64,000 nucleotides of DNA from Nitrospirota bacterium (GTDB lineage Bacteria; Nitrospirota; Nitrospiria; Nitrospirales; Nitrospiraceae), in the NCBI GenBank assembly GCA_026387665.1, contig JAPLLG010000002.1, positions 56,039-120,038 of the forward strand, in the 5' to 3' direction. Below the pieces are notes generated by a model, which did no database searches, had not been told where the DNA came from, and saw only the letters and a list, made by a program, of their open reading frames with translations. Positions 41,281 to 50,890 of this stretch are shown piece by piece. Every line of letters starts with the position of its first letter. The stretch's first letter is position 1. Position numbers and translations under genes: made by a program.

Positions 41281-43911
41281 CTACCGCCCCAACGTCCGTT
41301 CGACCAGCCCAAAGACCTTTTCCAACGCCGTATCCAGGCCGGCCGGATCCTTCCCGCCTGCCTGCGCCATCTCGGGCCTGCCCCCGCCGGTCCCGCCGAC
41401 TTCCACCGCCATCTCTTTGATGAGATCGCCCGCCTTTAGCTTGGCAATCAGATCCTTCGTGACAATGACCAGCAACGACACCTTGCCGTCGTTGGCGGCT
41501 CCGAGAGCCACAACCCCGCTCTTCAATTTATCCCGCAACTGATCGGCCAAGGCCCTCATGCCATTCACATCCAACCCGTCGGTCCGCTGCACATGGACCG
41601 ATACACCGGCGATCGTTCTGGCCGAAGCTTCGACCGCGGAACCGCTGGCCATTTTCAATTTCAGCTCTTCCAGCTCTCGTTCCTTGTCCTTCAGCTGCGT
41701 CAGGACCTTGCGAGTCTTCGACACCAGTTCGGACTGGCCGACCTTAAGCAGATCAGACAGTTCCCGGACATCGGTTTCCAACTTCTTCATCTGGGCGAAC
41801 GCCCCACGGCCGGTCTGGGCCTCGATCCGGCGCACGCCTGCTGCAACACCGGTCTCTGACTCAATTCTGAACAGGCCGATGTCCCCTGTCTGCCGGCAGT
41901 GCGTACCGCCGCAGAGTTCTTTACTGAAAGATTCGACCGTCACCACCCGCACCTGCTCGCCGTATTTATCGCCGAAGAAGGCCAGCGCCCCCTTGGCCAC
42001 CGCATCCTGAATGCTCAGCACCTCGGTCGTGACCTTCTCGTTCCTCCGCACCTCGTTGTTCACGACCGTTTCGATCTCGTCGATATCACGGGTGGAGAGG
42101 GGTCTGAAATGGGCGAAGTCGAACCGCAAGCGATTCGGCCCGACGAGCGACCCGTACTGCTTCACATGAGGGCCCAGCAAATCGCGCAAGGCTGCATGGA
42201 GTAAGTGGGTGGCTGTATGGTTCCGTTGCGCATCCTGTCTCGTGGTGGCATTGACGGTCAGACGCAGCTGCTCGCCCTCGCGAATCCGCCCTTTCGTGAC
42301 GGTCCCCTTATGCAGAATGACAGTCGGCACAGGCCTCGTGGTTTCTTTGATCTCCACCTGCCCGTCCTGCCCCATCAGCAGGCCCTGGTCTCCGACCTGT
42401 CCGCCGCCTTCCGCATAGAAGGGCGTGACATCCAGGACCAATTCAACCTCATCGCCTTCCGCGGCTTCCTTGACCAGCCGATCGCCTTTGAGAATCGCCT
42501 GCACGAGGCTCTCGCTCTCCAGCCGATCATAGCCGACAAACTTAGTTACCCCCAGACGGCCAGCCAGTTCCGCAATAGCCGGGCGAGCCGTTTCCTGCTC
42601 AAACCCGCCGGTCTTGCGCGCGCGAGTCCTCTGCTCCTCAATAGCCTGGTCGAACCCCGCCTCATCGAGCGTCATCTCCTGCTCGCGGCAGGCCTCGCTC
42701 ATCAAGTCCATCGGGAATCCATAAGTATCGTACAGCTTGAACACATCGGGGCCGGTCAAGGCCTTCTGTCCGGCCGCACGGGCCTTCGCAATCAACTCGT
42801 TCAGAATCGGCAAGCCCTGTTCCAGCGTGGCGATGAATCGCTCTTCTTCGCCTCTCGTCGCTTCGGCAATCGTCGCAGCAGCTCCCCGAACCTCTGAATA
42901 GACCGGACCCATCTGGTCCACAACCGCTGCCGTCAATTCGTGGAGAAATGGCTCGACGATGCCCAGCAGCCTGCCATGACGCGCGGCCCGGCGCAGAATC
43001 CGGCGCAGCACATAGCCGCGGCCCTCGTTCGAAGGCAAGACCCCATCGGCCATCAAGAACGTGATGGCGCGAAGATGGTCTGCGACCACGCGCATCGACC
43101 GGTCGGTCTGGTCCTTCGCTCCATACTGAATCCCCGCCCTGGCAGCCACGGCGCTGAGCAGGGGCGTGAACACGTCACTGTCGTAGTTGCTGTAGACGCC
43201 CTGCGCCACTGCCGCCAGCCGTTCCAATCCCATGCCCGTATCGATGCTGGGCTTGGGGAGAGGATGAAGCGTGCCTGCCGCATCCCGATTGAACTGCATG
43301 AAGACGAGATTCCAAATCTCGATGACGCGGTCGCCCTCCCCGTTCGGACGATCATCGCCCGGCACAGACGGTCCCTGGTCAAAGTGAAGTTCCGAGCAGG
43401 GGCCACAAGGGCCTGTGTCACCCATCTGCCAGAAGTTGTCCTTCTCACCGCACCGCATGATGCGTGAGGGCGACACACCCAGCTTCTTCCACAGCTGCTC
43501 CGCGTCGTCATCGTCTCGAAAGACCGTGACCCACATCCGGTCCTTGTCGAGACCGACCGTCTTAGTCAGAAACTCCCAGCCGAACAGGATGGCCTCTTCC
43601 TTGAAGTAGTCGCCGAAGGAAAAGTTCCCCAACATTTCAAAGAACGTATGGTGCCGTCTGGTATAGCCGACATTTTCCAGATCGTTGTGCTTACCCCCGG
43701 CGCGCAGACATTTCTGCACCGTGACCGCCCGCTTGTAGGCGCGCGTTTCCTCGCCGAGGAAGACCCGCTTGAACTGGTTCATCCCGGCATTGGTAAAGAG
43801 CAACGTGGGATCGGCTTGAGGAATCAAGGCGGAACTGGGCACGGCCTGATGGCCATGCTGTTCGAAATATCGAATAAAGGCTTGTCGTAACTCCTGAGTG
43901 CTGTTCTTCAT
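41281..43911 (-). CDS. alaS: Alanine-tRNA ligase
   Basis: 876 residues, full length. Class II core with FTNAGMNQFKRVFLGEE, then DTGMGLERLAAV, the editing domain with HTATHLLHAALR and CGGTHCRQTGDIG, and the C-terminal DHHA1 domain. Charges tRNA-Ala. recX ends 5 nt upstream, ruvX starts 4 nt downstream. Confidence 0.97.
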   Translation of the reverse strand: MKNSTQELRQAFIRYFEQHGHQAVPSSALIPQADPTLLFTNAGMNQFKRVFLGEETRAYKRAVTVQKCLRAGGKHNDLENVGYTRRHHTFFEMLGNFSFGDYFKEEAILFGWEFLTKTVGLDKDRMWVTVFRDDDDAEQLWKKLGVSPSRIMRCGEKDNFWQMGDTGPCGPCSELHFDQGPSVPGDDRPNGEGDRVIEIWNLVFMQFNRDAAGTLHPLPKPSIDTGMGLERLAAVAQGVYSNYDSDVFTPLLSAVAARAGIQYGAKDQTDRSMRVVADHLRAITFLMADGVLPSNEGRGYVLRRILRRAARHGRLLGIVEPFLHELTAAVVDQMGPVYSEVRGAAATIAEATRGEEERFIATLEQGLPILNELIAKARAAGQKALTGPDVFKLYDTYGFPMDLMSEACREQEMTLDEAGFDQAIEEQRTRARKTGGFEQETARPAIAELAGRLGVTKFVGYDRLESESLVQAILKGDRLVKEAAEGDEVELVLDVTPFYAEGGGQVGDQGLLMGQDGQVEIKETTRPVPTVILHKGTVTKGRIREGEQLRLTVNATTRQDAQRNHTATHLLHAALRDLLGPHVKQYGSLVGPNRLRFDFAHFRPLSTRDIDEIETVVNNEVRRNEKVTTEVLSIQDAVAKGALAFFGDKYGEQVRVVTVESFSKELCGGTHCRQTGDIGLFRIESETGVAAGVRRIEAQTGRGAFAQMKKLETDVRELSDLLKVGQSELVSKTRKVLTQLKDKERELEELKLKMASGSAVEASARTIAGVSVHVQRTDGLDVNGMRALADQLRDKLKSGVVALGAANDGKVSLLVIVTKDLIAKLKAGDLIKEMAVEVGGTGGGRPEMAQAGGKDPAGLDTALEKVFGLVERTLGR

Positions 43912-43916
43912 GTCCC

Positions 43917-44402
43917 CTAACTTTCCTCTCGCAGCAGCGGCCCCATCACTGTGTCAATCGTGTCTTCGTCAAAACCTCGTTGACTCAACAATCTCGCCAA
44001 TCGGCCAAGCGTCTGAGCCAAACTGCTCTGTCCAGCCATCGCCACCACTTGTTGCGCGAGGTCCTGCTCGCTCACCTTGCGATAGGCGGCCCGCACCGCC
44101 GTCTGCACGATCTGTTCAGGACAACCAGTGGCGAGCAGTTCTTCTTGCAGGCGCGCACGGCCCATCGGCATGCGGGCAAGCCGCCGCTCGACCCACCGCG
44201 CCGCGAAGGCCGCATCGTCGAGGTATTTCAACGACGCCAGCCGTGTGATCGCGGCGCGGATCTCCGAGGGAGAGGCCCCCTTCGCCGCGAGCAACCGTTC
44301 GATCTGAGCCGTCGTGCGATCGCTGCGGGCCAGAGCCCGCACCGCAAGCTGCAGCCACTGATCGGGAGACGGTGTCGCCTGAACTGTGACGCGCCTACTC
44401 AC
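43917..44402 (-). CDS. recX: Regulatory protein RecX
   Basis: 161 residues, made of three-helix RecX repeats: ALARSDRTTAQIERLLAAKG, LASLKYLDDAAFAARWVERR, LSQRGFDEDTIDTVM. It limits RecA filament growth. It lies 18 nt after recA, as in many bacteria. Confidence 0.93.
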   Translation of the reverse strand: MSRRVTVQATPSPDQWLQLAVRALARSDRTTAQIERLLAAKGASPSEIRAAITRLASLKYLDDAAFAARWVERRLARMPMGRARLQEELLATGCPEQIVQTAVRAAYRKVSEQDLAQQVVAMAGQSSLAQTLGRLARLLSQRGFDEDTIDTVMGPLLREES

Positions 44403-44420
44403 CAGCCAGCTCGTCAGCAG

Positions 44421-45503
44421 TTACGCGCCAACCTTGTGCGGTCGCTTGTCCTCAGTCTTTTTCTCGTCCTTCACCGGCGCGGCAGCAGCCTTCTCAGCCG
44501 TACGCCCGGGCAAACAAGCCAGGTCGCGCAGCTTCCCTTCAATCTCACGAGCCAGGGGCTGATTGCTCAACAGAAAGTCCCGCACGGCGTCGCGTCCCTG
44601 TCCGAGCCGCTCGCCTTGATAGGAATACCAGGCCCCGGACTTCTCCACCACTTTCTTCTCGACCCCGAGATCGACCAACTCGCCCATTTTCGAAATCCCC
44701 TGCGCAAACAGGATGTCGAACTCCGCCTGCTTGAAGGGAGGCGCCATCTTGTTCTTCACCACCTTCACGCGCACGCGGTTGCCGGTCACCTCTTGCCCAT
44801 CCTTGATCGACTCGATGCGCCGGATATCCAGCCGCACAGACGAATAGAACTTGAGCGCGTTGCCGCCTGTGGTCGTCTCCGGATTGCCGAACATTACGCC
44901 GATCTTCATTCTGATTTGATTAATGAACACCAAGGTCGTCTGCGACTTGGAAATCGCCGCCGTCAACTTGCGAAGCGCCTGCGACATGAGCCTGGCTTGC
45001 AGCCCCATATGGGCATCGCCCATTTCGCCTTCAATCTCGGCTCTCGGTACGAGGGCTGCGACCGAGTCCACCACGATCACATCGATCGCTCCGCTGCGGA
45101 CGAGCGTCTCGGCAATTTCCAGCGCCTGCTCGCCCGTATCAGGCTGCGACACGAGCAGATCATCCACCTGCACGCCCAACTTCTTGGCATAGCCCAAATC
45201 CAGCGCATGTTCCGCATCGATAAAGGCGGCGGTGCCGCCGGCCTTCTGCGCTTCTGCAATGACATGGAGAGTCAATGTCGTCTTGCCCGAGGACTCGGGA
45301 CCGAAAATCTCGATCACCCGGCCGCGGGGAAGCCCGCCGACGCCCAGGGCGATATCGAGTCCGAGCGATCCGGTCGAAATCGCCGGAATATCCACCGGGG
45401 CATCGGCCCCCCCCAACTTCATAATGGCCCCCTTCCCATATTGTTTCTCAATTTGGGACAGGGCCAGATCCAGCGCGCGCTTCTTATCGTCTTTTTCAGC
45501 CAT
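44421..45503 (-). CDS. recA: Recombinase RecA
   Basis: 360 residues from ATG 45503, where GAGGAG gives a better start than the in-frame codon at 45533. Walker A is GPESSGKTT (near residue 66), then the L1/L2 loops ([38 protein letters not shown]). The C-terminal tail is Lys/Ala/Glu-rich. First gene of the recA-recX-alaS-ruvX-mltG unit; no clear LexA box was found. Confidence 0.98.
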   Translation of the reverse strand: MAEKDDKKRALDLALSQIEKQYGKGAIMKLGGADAPVDIPAISTGSLGLDIALGVGGLPRGRVIEIFGPESSGKTTLTLHVIAEAQKAGGTAAFIDAEHALDLGYAKKLGVQVDDLLVSQPDTGEQALEIAETLVRSGAIDVIVVDSVAALVPRAEIEGEMGDAHMGLQARLMSQALRKLTAAISKSQTTLVFINQIRMKIGVMFGNPETTTGGNALKFYSSVRLDIRRIESIKDGQEVTGNRVRVKVVKNKMAPPFKQAEFDILFAQGISKMGELVDLGVEKKVVEKSGAWYSYQGERLGQGRDAVRDFLLSNQPLAREIEGKLRDLACLPGRTAEKAAAAPVKDEKKTEDKRPHKVGA

Positions 45504-45536
45504 AGGTGCTCCTCTTGTGTATGGAGAGATCAAGAG

Positions 45537-45542
45537 ATTATA
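45537..45542 (-). promoter_or_regulatory. -10 element of recA
   Basis: A perfect TATAAT (minus strand) 34 nt before the recA ATG. The region 16-18 nt further up (around AGGTTT) is a poor -35, which fits an activated or regulated promoter. Confidence 0.55.
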
Positions 45543-45629
45543 CCCAAATTACGAGAGAGAAACCTAGCAGAGAATCGCCGGATAATATGGGGTAAAGAGG
45601 GGGTAACTCCGCATGTTCACGCGATTTCC

Positions 45630-45658
45630 TTGACGGGCAACAGGGATCGAGATACAGA
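45630..45658 (+). promoter_or_regulatory. Promoter candidate close to the HD-GYP start
   Basis: TTGACG (45630-45635), 17-nt spacer, TACAGA (45653-45658). The ATG is at 45666, so the transcript would start at or next to the start codon. Confidence 0.45.
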
Positions 45659-45665
45659 TAGGACC

Positions 45666-46754
45666 ATGCCTTCAGCGCTCGTGCCCGATACCACCAACCA
45701 GAAACCGACGGTCCTGATCATCGACGATGAGGCAGCCCCCCGCGCGGCCCTCACCCAGATCCTCAAACAAGACTTCCACATCCTAACTGCGGAGAATGCT
45801 CATGCAGCCCTGGCAGTCCTCAACGATCACGGCGTCGACCTCGTCACGCTGGACCTGAAACTGCCAGACCGTTCCGGATCGGACCTCTTGACGGACATCA
45901 AACGCGCCCATGCGGAGATCGAAGTCATCATGGTCACGGCCTACGGCTCGCTCCAGACCGCGATGGACTGCATCAGACACGGAGCGGCCGGCTTCCTCTT
46001 GAAACCGTTCAATGCGTCAGAGTTATTGGCCATTTCCTTGCAAACGGCGCAAAAGAAACAACGGCTCGACCAATTACGCCCGATCCTGATCAACTCGGCG
46101 ACACTCTGGGGCCCGGAGCCTGCCTGCACGAAAGCCTGGGAAACCCTCGTCGCCGACTACACAGCCAGAAACCGCAAGGGATCCCTCTCCACCTCGCAGA
46201 GCGAGGAGACCTCACCCCTGGTCCCCCTGATCTCCGACCTCTTAGAGGCCAAGGACCGTCACCTCCTCAATCATGGAAGCCGCGTCAGTTTCTATTCGAC
46301 GCTGGTGGCCAATCGGCTCAGCCTCCCCCTCGCCGAACAACAATCACTCGCCCTTGGCGCACTCGTGCATGATCTCGATTTGATCAGCATCCCGGGCCGC
46401 CACACGCTGAGCGGGGAAATCGACCGGCAGACTCACCGGCCCGACCTCGGGGCGAGGATGGGCCGAGCGATGGGACTCTCCGCCGATGCCGTGCAGATCA
46501 TCGCCCTCCATCACGAACGATGGGACGGCACAGGCTTCCCCTTTGGATTGGGAGAAGAACGCACGCCGTTGCTCGCCCGCATTGTCGGCATCGCCCAAGC
46601 GTTCGACGACCTGACCACCGAAAAGCCGGAACGAACAGCCCTCCCTGTCACCGAAGCCCTGGAACAGATCCAGCAGCAAGCAGGCACAGCCTTCGATCCG
46701 ACGTTGACCGAGCTCTTCTGCCGCATCATGCGCGAACAGCCGCCTCAGAACTGA
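45666..46754 (+). CDS. Response regulator with HD-GYP-type output
   Basis: 362 residues from ATG 45666. Residues about 12-130 are a receiver (IIDDEAAPRA, phosphoacceptor in TLDLKLPDRSG, LKPFN). Residues about 205-360 form an HD-GYP-like domain with GSRVSFYSTLVANRL, HD in LVHDLDLISI, HHERWDGTGFPFGLG and VGIAQAFDDLT. HD-GYP proteins break down c-di-GMP. Here the usual HDIGKIGIP is HDLDLISIP, so the Lys is lost, and GYP is GFP; activity is uncertain. An AGGA only 3 nt from ATG and the near promoter suggest a leaderless mRNA. Confidence 0.88.
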   Translation: MPSALVPDTTNQKPTVLIIDDEAAPRAALTQILKQDFHILTAENAHAALAVLNDHGVDLVTLDLKLPDRSGSDLLTDIKRAHAEIEVIMVTAYGSLQTAMDCIRHGAAGFLLKPFNASELLAISLQTAQKKQRLDQLRPILINSATLWGPEPACTKAWETLVADYTARNRKGSLSTSQSEETSPLVPLISDLLEAKDRHLLNHGSRVSFYSTLVANRLSLPLAEQQSLALGALVHDLDLISIPGRHTLSGEIDRQTHRPDLGARMGRAMGLSADAVQIIALHHERWDGTGFPFGLGEERTPLLARIVGIAQAFDDLTTEKPERTALPVTEALEQIQQQAGTAFDPTLTELFCRIMREQPPQN

Positions 46755-46862
46755 CACAGCCCTCCTCGCCTAAGCCGAACCGTACGGCCCAACAACAACG
46801 CCACAGAACCAGCGACTCATCCCATAAGGTTGCAGTCGGTTCCCCACCGTTCCTGGTTTTCC

Positions 46863-46890
46863 TTGCCACCCCGCCATACTGCTCTATACT
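46863..46890 (+). promoter_or_regulatory. Promoter candidate for the pilT-like gene
   Basis: TTGCCA (46863-46868), 16-nt spacer, TATACT (46885-46890), 41 nt before ATG 46932. Confidence 0.55.
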
Positions 46891-46931
46891 TGGCAGGCAC
46901 AGATGAACAGTCGCCCCGAAGGAGACTCGAG

Positions 46932-48011
46932 ATGGCCAAGATCGACGATTTCTTTAGAATGATGGGGGAGCACGGCGCGTCCGACTTGCACCTGATCGCC
47001 GGCCAGCAGCCCGTGATGCGGATCAACGGTGAGTTGGAGCGAGTGGCCGGGCAAGGAGTGCTCGTCCAGGACGAACTCAAGCTGCTGCTCTACGAGATCA
47101 CGCCTCCCGCCAAAAAAGAGCATTTTGAGCTGACCGGCGATGTCGACTTCGGCTATGAGATTTCCGGCTTCGCCAGATTCCGCGCCAACCTCTTCAATCA
47201 AAAATACGGCTGCGGTGCCGTCTTCAGAAAAATTCCCAATCAGGTCCTGACGGCCGAGGAATTAGGCCTGCCGCCGATCCTGACCCGATCGGCCATGCTG
47301 AAAAAAGGCCTGGTCCTGGTCACGGGCCCAACAGGAAGCGGCAAATCCACCACCCTGGCGGCGATCATCGACTACGCCAACAAAAACAGGAAAGACCATA
47401 TCCTGACCGTCGAAGATCCCATCGAGTTCGTGCACCAGAGCCAGGGCTGCATCGTCAACCACCGGGAAGTCGGCATCCACACGCAATCGTTCGGGGCCGC
47501 CCTGCGTGGCGCCTTGCGGGAAGATCCGGACATCATCCTGGTGGGTGAAATGCGCGACCTCGAAACCATTCGGCTGGCCGTGGAAGCGGCTGCAACCGGG
47601 CACCTCGTGTTCGGGACACTGCATACAGAAAACGCCGCCAAAACGGTCGACCGGGTCGTCGAAGTATTCCCGCATGGGGAGCAAGCGCAAATCCGGAACA
47701 CCCTATCGACGGCGCTCCGGCTTGTCGTTGCGCAAAATCTGTTCAAGCGCATCGACAAAAAGGGCCGCTGCGCAGCCCTCGAAATTCTGGTCTGTACGGC
47801 GGCCGTATCCAACCTCATTCGTGATTCAAAAACGGTTCAAATCGCATCGATCATGCAGACGGGCAAAGCGCTCGGCATGCAGACGCTGGACGATGCCATT
47901 CAGGAGCTCTTGAATAAAAAATGGATTGCGCCAGAAGAAGCCTACGAGAAATCGATCGACAAGAGTCGCTTTGCCAAACTACTCAGCACACCGCCCGATG
48001 CCTTGCAATGA
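46932..48011 (+). CDS. pilT: Type IV pilus retraction ATPase
   Basis: 359 residues from ATG 46932 with ribosome site GAAGGAG. N-terminal PAS-like domain (ASDLHLIAGQQPVMRINGEL), Walker A GPTGSGKSTT, Asp box VEDPIEF, Walker B ILVGEMRDLETIRLAVEAAATGHLVFGTLHT. It drives pilus depolymerisation for twitching motility. The length and the ASDLH start favour PilT over PilB; PilU remains possible. No other pilus gene is in the window. Confidence 0.9.
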   Translation: MAKIDDFFRMMGEHGASDLHLIAGQQPVMRINGELERVAGQGVLVQDELKLLLYEITPPAKKEHFELTGDVDFGYEISGFARFRANLFNQKYGCGAVFRKIPNQVLTAEELGLPPILTRSAMLKKGLVLVTGPTGSGKSTTLAAIIDYANKNRKDHILTVEDPIEFVHQSQGCIVNHREVGIHTQSFGAALRGALREDPDIILVGEMRDLETIRLAVEAAATGHLVFGTLHTENAAKTVDRVVEVFPHGEQAQIRNTLSTALRLVVAQNLFKRIDKKGRCAALEILVCTAAVSNLIRDSKTVQIASIMQTGKALGMQTLDDAIQELLNKKWIAPEEAYEKSIDKSRFAKLLSTPPDALQ

Positions 48012-48014
48012 TCA

Positions 48015-48034
48015 GCCCCTCGCCTGAGAGGGGC
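48015..48034 (+). terminator. Weak hairpin after pilT
   Basis: A perfect 7-bp stem GCCCCTC/GAGGGGC with a 6-nt loop, 4 nt after the pilT stop. No T-tract, so termination is uncertain. Confidence 0.3.
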
Positions 48035-48152
48035 CGAGTCCCATGGCCGGACAGAGGCCATCCACACAGAATGCCTCATTCTTGTTATGCTGCAAAGCAG
48101 ACCCCGAACAGGTCTCAGCCCTGGCCGATGCATGCATGACATGTGATGGACG

Positions 48153-48788
48153 ATGAAGATTTACGAGCATAGCGATCCTCAGTCCTTACACCCCCGATCC
48201 CACCCTTGGACCGACAGCGCATCAGATCCAACCCACCGGTATTACGATTTTCGCACGAGCCCTGAACTTATCCGGTCGTCGATTGAAGATATGCAGGCAT
48301 GGAGCACGTACCCTGCAACCGAGACCTTCTATCGGCTCCTGGAGTGGCTCAATGGGCCCACGTCGGCCTTCGAGTCCAATGACTCTGCCTTTAGCGGCGC
48401 GGCGGCCAACACCAGCGCTCAATCCTCCCAGCGTTTGCAATGTTCCGGCCGTCTGATGATTCTCTACCGTGACCTGGCATTGAATACAGCACCGGCACAG
48501 ATCGGCTGGCTGACCAATGCCACAGCCCATGCCTTGAGACAAACCGACCCGACATTCGAATCGGGTGCCATTGGCGCCACGATCATGTCGGTTCGATTTA
48601 CGACCCTGCCTGGGCCGACGGCCCTGCAAGATGGCCAGCAGCTGATGTTGTCGTTTTGGGCTTGGGGAGAAGACGAGCCTGAGGTGATGGCGAATCTGGA
48701 TCGCACCTTTGCGAATATGACGGCTGTCCTTCGAAGACTATCCGATGAGATCAGCCACCCGTCGCCTACTGCCGTATCGGACAATTAA
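48153..48788 (+). CDS. Hypothetical protein
   Basis: 211 residues, not recognised. The N-terminal half is polar with many Ser, Thr, Asp and His, and the C-terminal half shows alternating strands and helices (GRLMILYRDLALNT, MLSFWAWGEDEPEVMANL). No signal, membrane segment or known motif. The start at 48153 has no clear ribosome site. It overlaps the convergent thpR by 4 nt. Confidence 0.65.
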   Translation: MKIYEHSDPQSLHPRSHPWTDSASDPTHRYYDFRTSPELIRSSIEDMQAWSTYPATETFYRLLEWLNGPTSAFESNDSAFSGAAANTSAQSSQRLQCSGRLMILYRDLALNTAPAQIGWLTNATAHALRQTDPTFESGAIGATIMSVRFTTLPGPTALQDGQQLMLSFWAWGEDEPEVMANLDRTFANMTAVLRRLSDEISHPSPTAVSDN

Positions 48789-49393
48789 CCCCGCAGCCTC
48801 ACGTCCCACAGTTTCGTATAGACCGAGCCGGTCGGCTTCAATTCACTCTGCATCAAAACCACCCGGTCCACCGCCAGCTGGCCCAATGACAACGGCAGAT
48901 CCAGCAACCCGCTCTTGGCCAGCGCGGTTCCAACATGGCGCTCCCCCATCTTGATCCTGGCCAAGGTCAGATGAGGGCTGAAGGGTCTCGGCTCGCGAAG
49001 AAAGCTCAATCCTTCACAAGCCTGCTCGATCGCGCTATGGATCTCCGCGACTCGTTTTGCATCGGAACCATTTTCCCACTGCTCCGATGGCCCGGCCCAC
49101 AATACACGAGGGCTGTCCGGACGAGGAAACATGCCAAGCCGCTCAAGCGGCACGATCACAGCCACCTGACTGCCAATTGCCTGTTCAACCGCCACCCGCA
49201 ACGGATCAATCACCTGCTCATCCATGTCGCCCAGGAACTTGAGCGTGAGATGGATCGAGTCCGGCTGCGCCCAGGAGATGCGCGTGCCTCGCTTCAGCTC
49301 CGGCTCAATTCGACGTTTCAATTCCTGTTGGAGAGTGGCCAGTTCGGCCCGCAAACCATGAGACAGTTCGACGGCAAGGAAGGCACGGATCAC
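48785..49393 (-). CDS. thpR: RNA 2',3'-cyclic phosphodiesterase
   Basis: 202 residues from GTG 49393, whose GTGA overlaps the cinA stop and which has GGGAG upstream. It has both HxTx motifs of the 2H phosphoesterase family (HLTL at residues 48 and 141) and the typical opening IRAFLAVEL. It opens 2',3'-cyclic phosphates on RNA. cinA-thpR pairing is common. Confidence 0.92.
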   Translation of the reverse strand: MIRAFLAVELSHGLRAELATLQQELKRRIEPELKRGTRISWAQPDSIHLTLKFLGDMDEQVIDPLRVAVEQAIGSQVAVIVPLERLGMFPRPDSPRVLWAGPSEQWENGSDAKRVAEIHSAIEQACEGLSFLREPRPFSPHLTLARIKMGERHVGTALAKSGLLDLPLSLGQLAVDRVVLMQSELKPTGSVYTKLWDVRLRG

Positions 49394-50676
49394 GTCCGCT
49401 CCCGATCCAGCAGCCAACGGCGCAGGAGATCCAGTGCTGCTTGTGACGAGCGCTGCTTGATAACATTCCGATCGCCGTGAAATCGAAACTCTTTCGTAAT
49501 TGGCAGGCCGACTCCCCCATCCAACCCGATATAGACCAGCCCGACCGGCTTGGTCTCGGTCCCGCCACCTGGCCCCGCAATGCCGGTGACGCTGAGTCCT
49601 ACCGACACCTTGGCTCGCTCGCGAATGCCGCAGGCCATCGCCGCTGCGACCTCCCGGCTCACCGCTCCCTGCCTGGCAATGAGATCAGCTGGCACACCCA
49701 GCATCTCCGTCTTCGCCCGATTGCTGTAACAGACGACGCCACGGTCCAGATAAGCGGAGGAGCCGGCTACTTGAGTGAGGCGATGGCCGATCAAGCCACC
49801 AGTACAAGATTCCGCCAGCGCGATGGTCAGCCCCCGTTTCGCCAGTTCCCGCCCGACGACCTCTTCCATCGTGTCGCGCCCCTCGGCAAAGAGCCACTCG
49901 CTGAGCCGTGAACGGACTCCGTCTGCCAGCTTCTGCAGCAGATCAGGATGCTTCCCCCGAGCCGGTTGATTCCCTTTCGTCGTCAGCGAAACAAGCACCG
50001 CCAAGGGCGAGACAAGCAGCCCCAAATCGACCGGTGAGCCTTTCGGAACGAGTCCCTTCAACTTGGCATCCACGTCCGCCTCCGCCAGGCCGAACGTATG
50101 AAACAGCAGCCGAGCGATCGGAGCCCGCGGAACCAGGCCGGACGATGCAGTAGCAGCGCGCAGCAACGGCAGGACTTCCTGCTGCATCATCGCTTCCATT
50201 TCCCTCGGCACGCCAGGCAAAGACACGATCAAGGCCTTCTTCCAGGTCAGACAGAATCCCGGCGCAGAGCCGATCGGATTATTCAGAACGGTGGCGCCGG
50301 AGGGAATCAAGGCCTGGCGCAACTGCGCAGTGCTGGCGGTGCGACCCCATTGCGCGAGTCGGGAGGTCATCCCCTCCAACGCGGCCTTGCGCCGACCGAG
50401 TCTGTGCCCGGTCGCGGCAGCCACCGCCTCTCTCGTGCAATCGTCCACCGTCGGGCCAAGCCCGCCTGTCATAATAATCACCCGGGCCCGCTTCGCGGCT
50501 GTGTGAATGGCCGTGACAATGTCCTGCTTCTCATCCCCGACGACCGACTTGAAGCGAACAGCGATCCCAAGCTTGCCGAGTTCGTCAGCCAGAAAAATGG
50601 AATTGGAATCGGACCGGCCCCCAATCAAGAGCTCGGTGCCGATCGCGATGATTTCTGCGTCAAGTCGTTGAACCAT
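49390..50676 (-). CDS. cinA: CinA: nicotinamide-nucleotide amidohydrolase / ADP-ribose pyrophosphatase-like
   Basis: 428 residues from ATG 50676 (ribosome site TAAGG). Residues 1-170 form the molybdopterin-binding-like COG1058 domain (AEIIAIGTELLIGGRSDSNS, TGGLGPTVDD). Residues about 265-420 form the PncC amidase (LAESCTGGLIGHRLTQ, GIAGPGGGTETKPVG). The protein recycles pyridine nucleotides by deamidating NMN, in line with nadC elsewhere in the window. Confidence 0.95.
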   Translation of the reverse strand: MVQRLDAEIIAIGTELLIGGRSDSNSIFLADELGKLGIAVRFKSVVGDEKQDIVTAIHTAAKRARVIIMTGGLGPTVDDCTREAVAAATGHRLGRRKAALEGMTSRLAQWGRTASTAQLRQALIPSGATVLNNPIGSAPGFCLTWKKALIVSLPGVPREMEAMMQQEVLPLLRAATASSGLVPRAPIARLLFHTFGLAEADVDAKLKGLVPKGSPVDLGLLVSPLAVLVSLTTKGNQPARGKHPDLLQKLADGVRSRLSEWLFAEGRDTMEEVVGRELAKRGLTIALAESCTGGLIGHRLTQVAGSSAYLDRGVVCYSNRAKTEMLGVPADLIARQGAVSREVAAAMACGIRERAKVSVGLSVTGIAGPGGGTETKPVGLVYIGLDGGVGLPITKEFRFHGDRNVIKQRSSQAALDLLRRWLLDRERT

Positions 50677-50762
50677 AAACGCCTTAGCTGATTCGGAAGA
50701 TCTGTGTTGGCTCACGAGAACTTCAATGATCCGCACATGTGGCCCAACGGGAGAGCATTCCT

Positions 50763-50890
50763 GCGGGCTGCTCAAAAAGTCTGTCCAGCAAGGCCGCAAC
50801 CGACGAAAGCACCGGAGGCGTAGCCTCAGGGCTACGTTGAGGATGCTTTCGAGGCGAGAACGAAGCTGGCGGACTTTTTCAGCAGCCCGC
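50763..50890. repeat. Family A palindromic element, full length
   Basis: 128 bp. The outer ends are near-perfect inverted repeats: GCGGGCTGCTCAAAAAG left and its complement right, about 24 of 27 positions matching. Two inner stems follow: CGAAAGCA/TGCTTTCG and GTAGCC/GGCTAC with loop TCAG. Its right end is the first base of the stop codon of the minus-strand gene 50890-51525. Confidence 0.9.

Noticed and set aside
43980..45665. A long open frame on the plus strand opposite recX and recA, continuous with the HD-GYP gene.
   Set aside because: It is antisense to two certain genes, its translation is Arg/His-rich low-complexity sequence, and the HD-GYP protein has its own ATG and promoter at 45630-45666.
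45504..45665. A LexA-binding site for recA.
   Set aside because: Neither the CTGT-N8-ACAG nor the GAAC-N4-GTTC pattern is present at the expected place.
50763..50890. Family A element as an insertion sequence.
   Set aside because: At 128 bp it has no coding capacity; only a non-autonomous or REP-like element fits.
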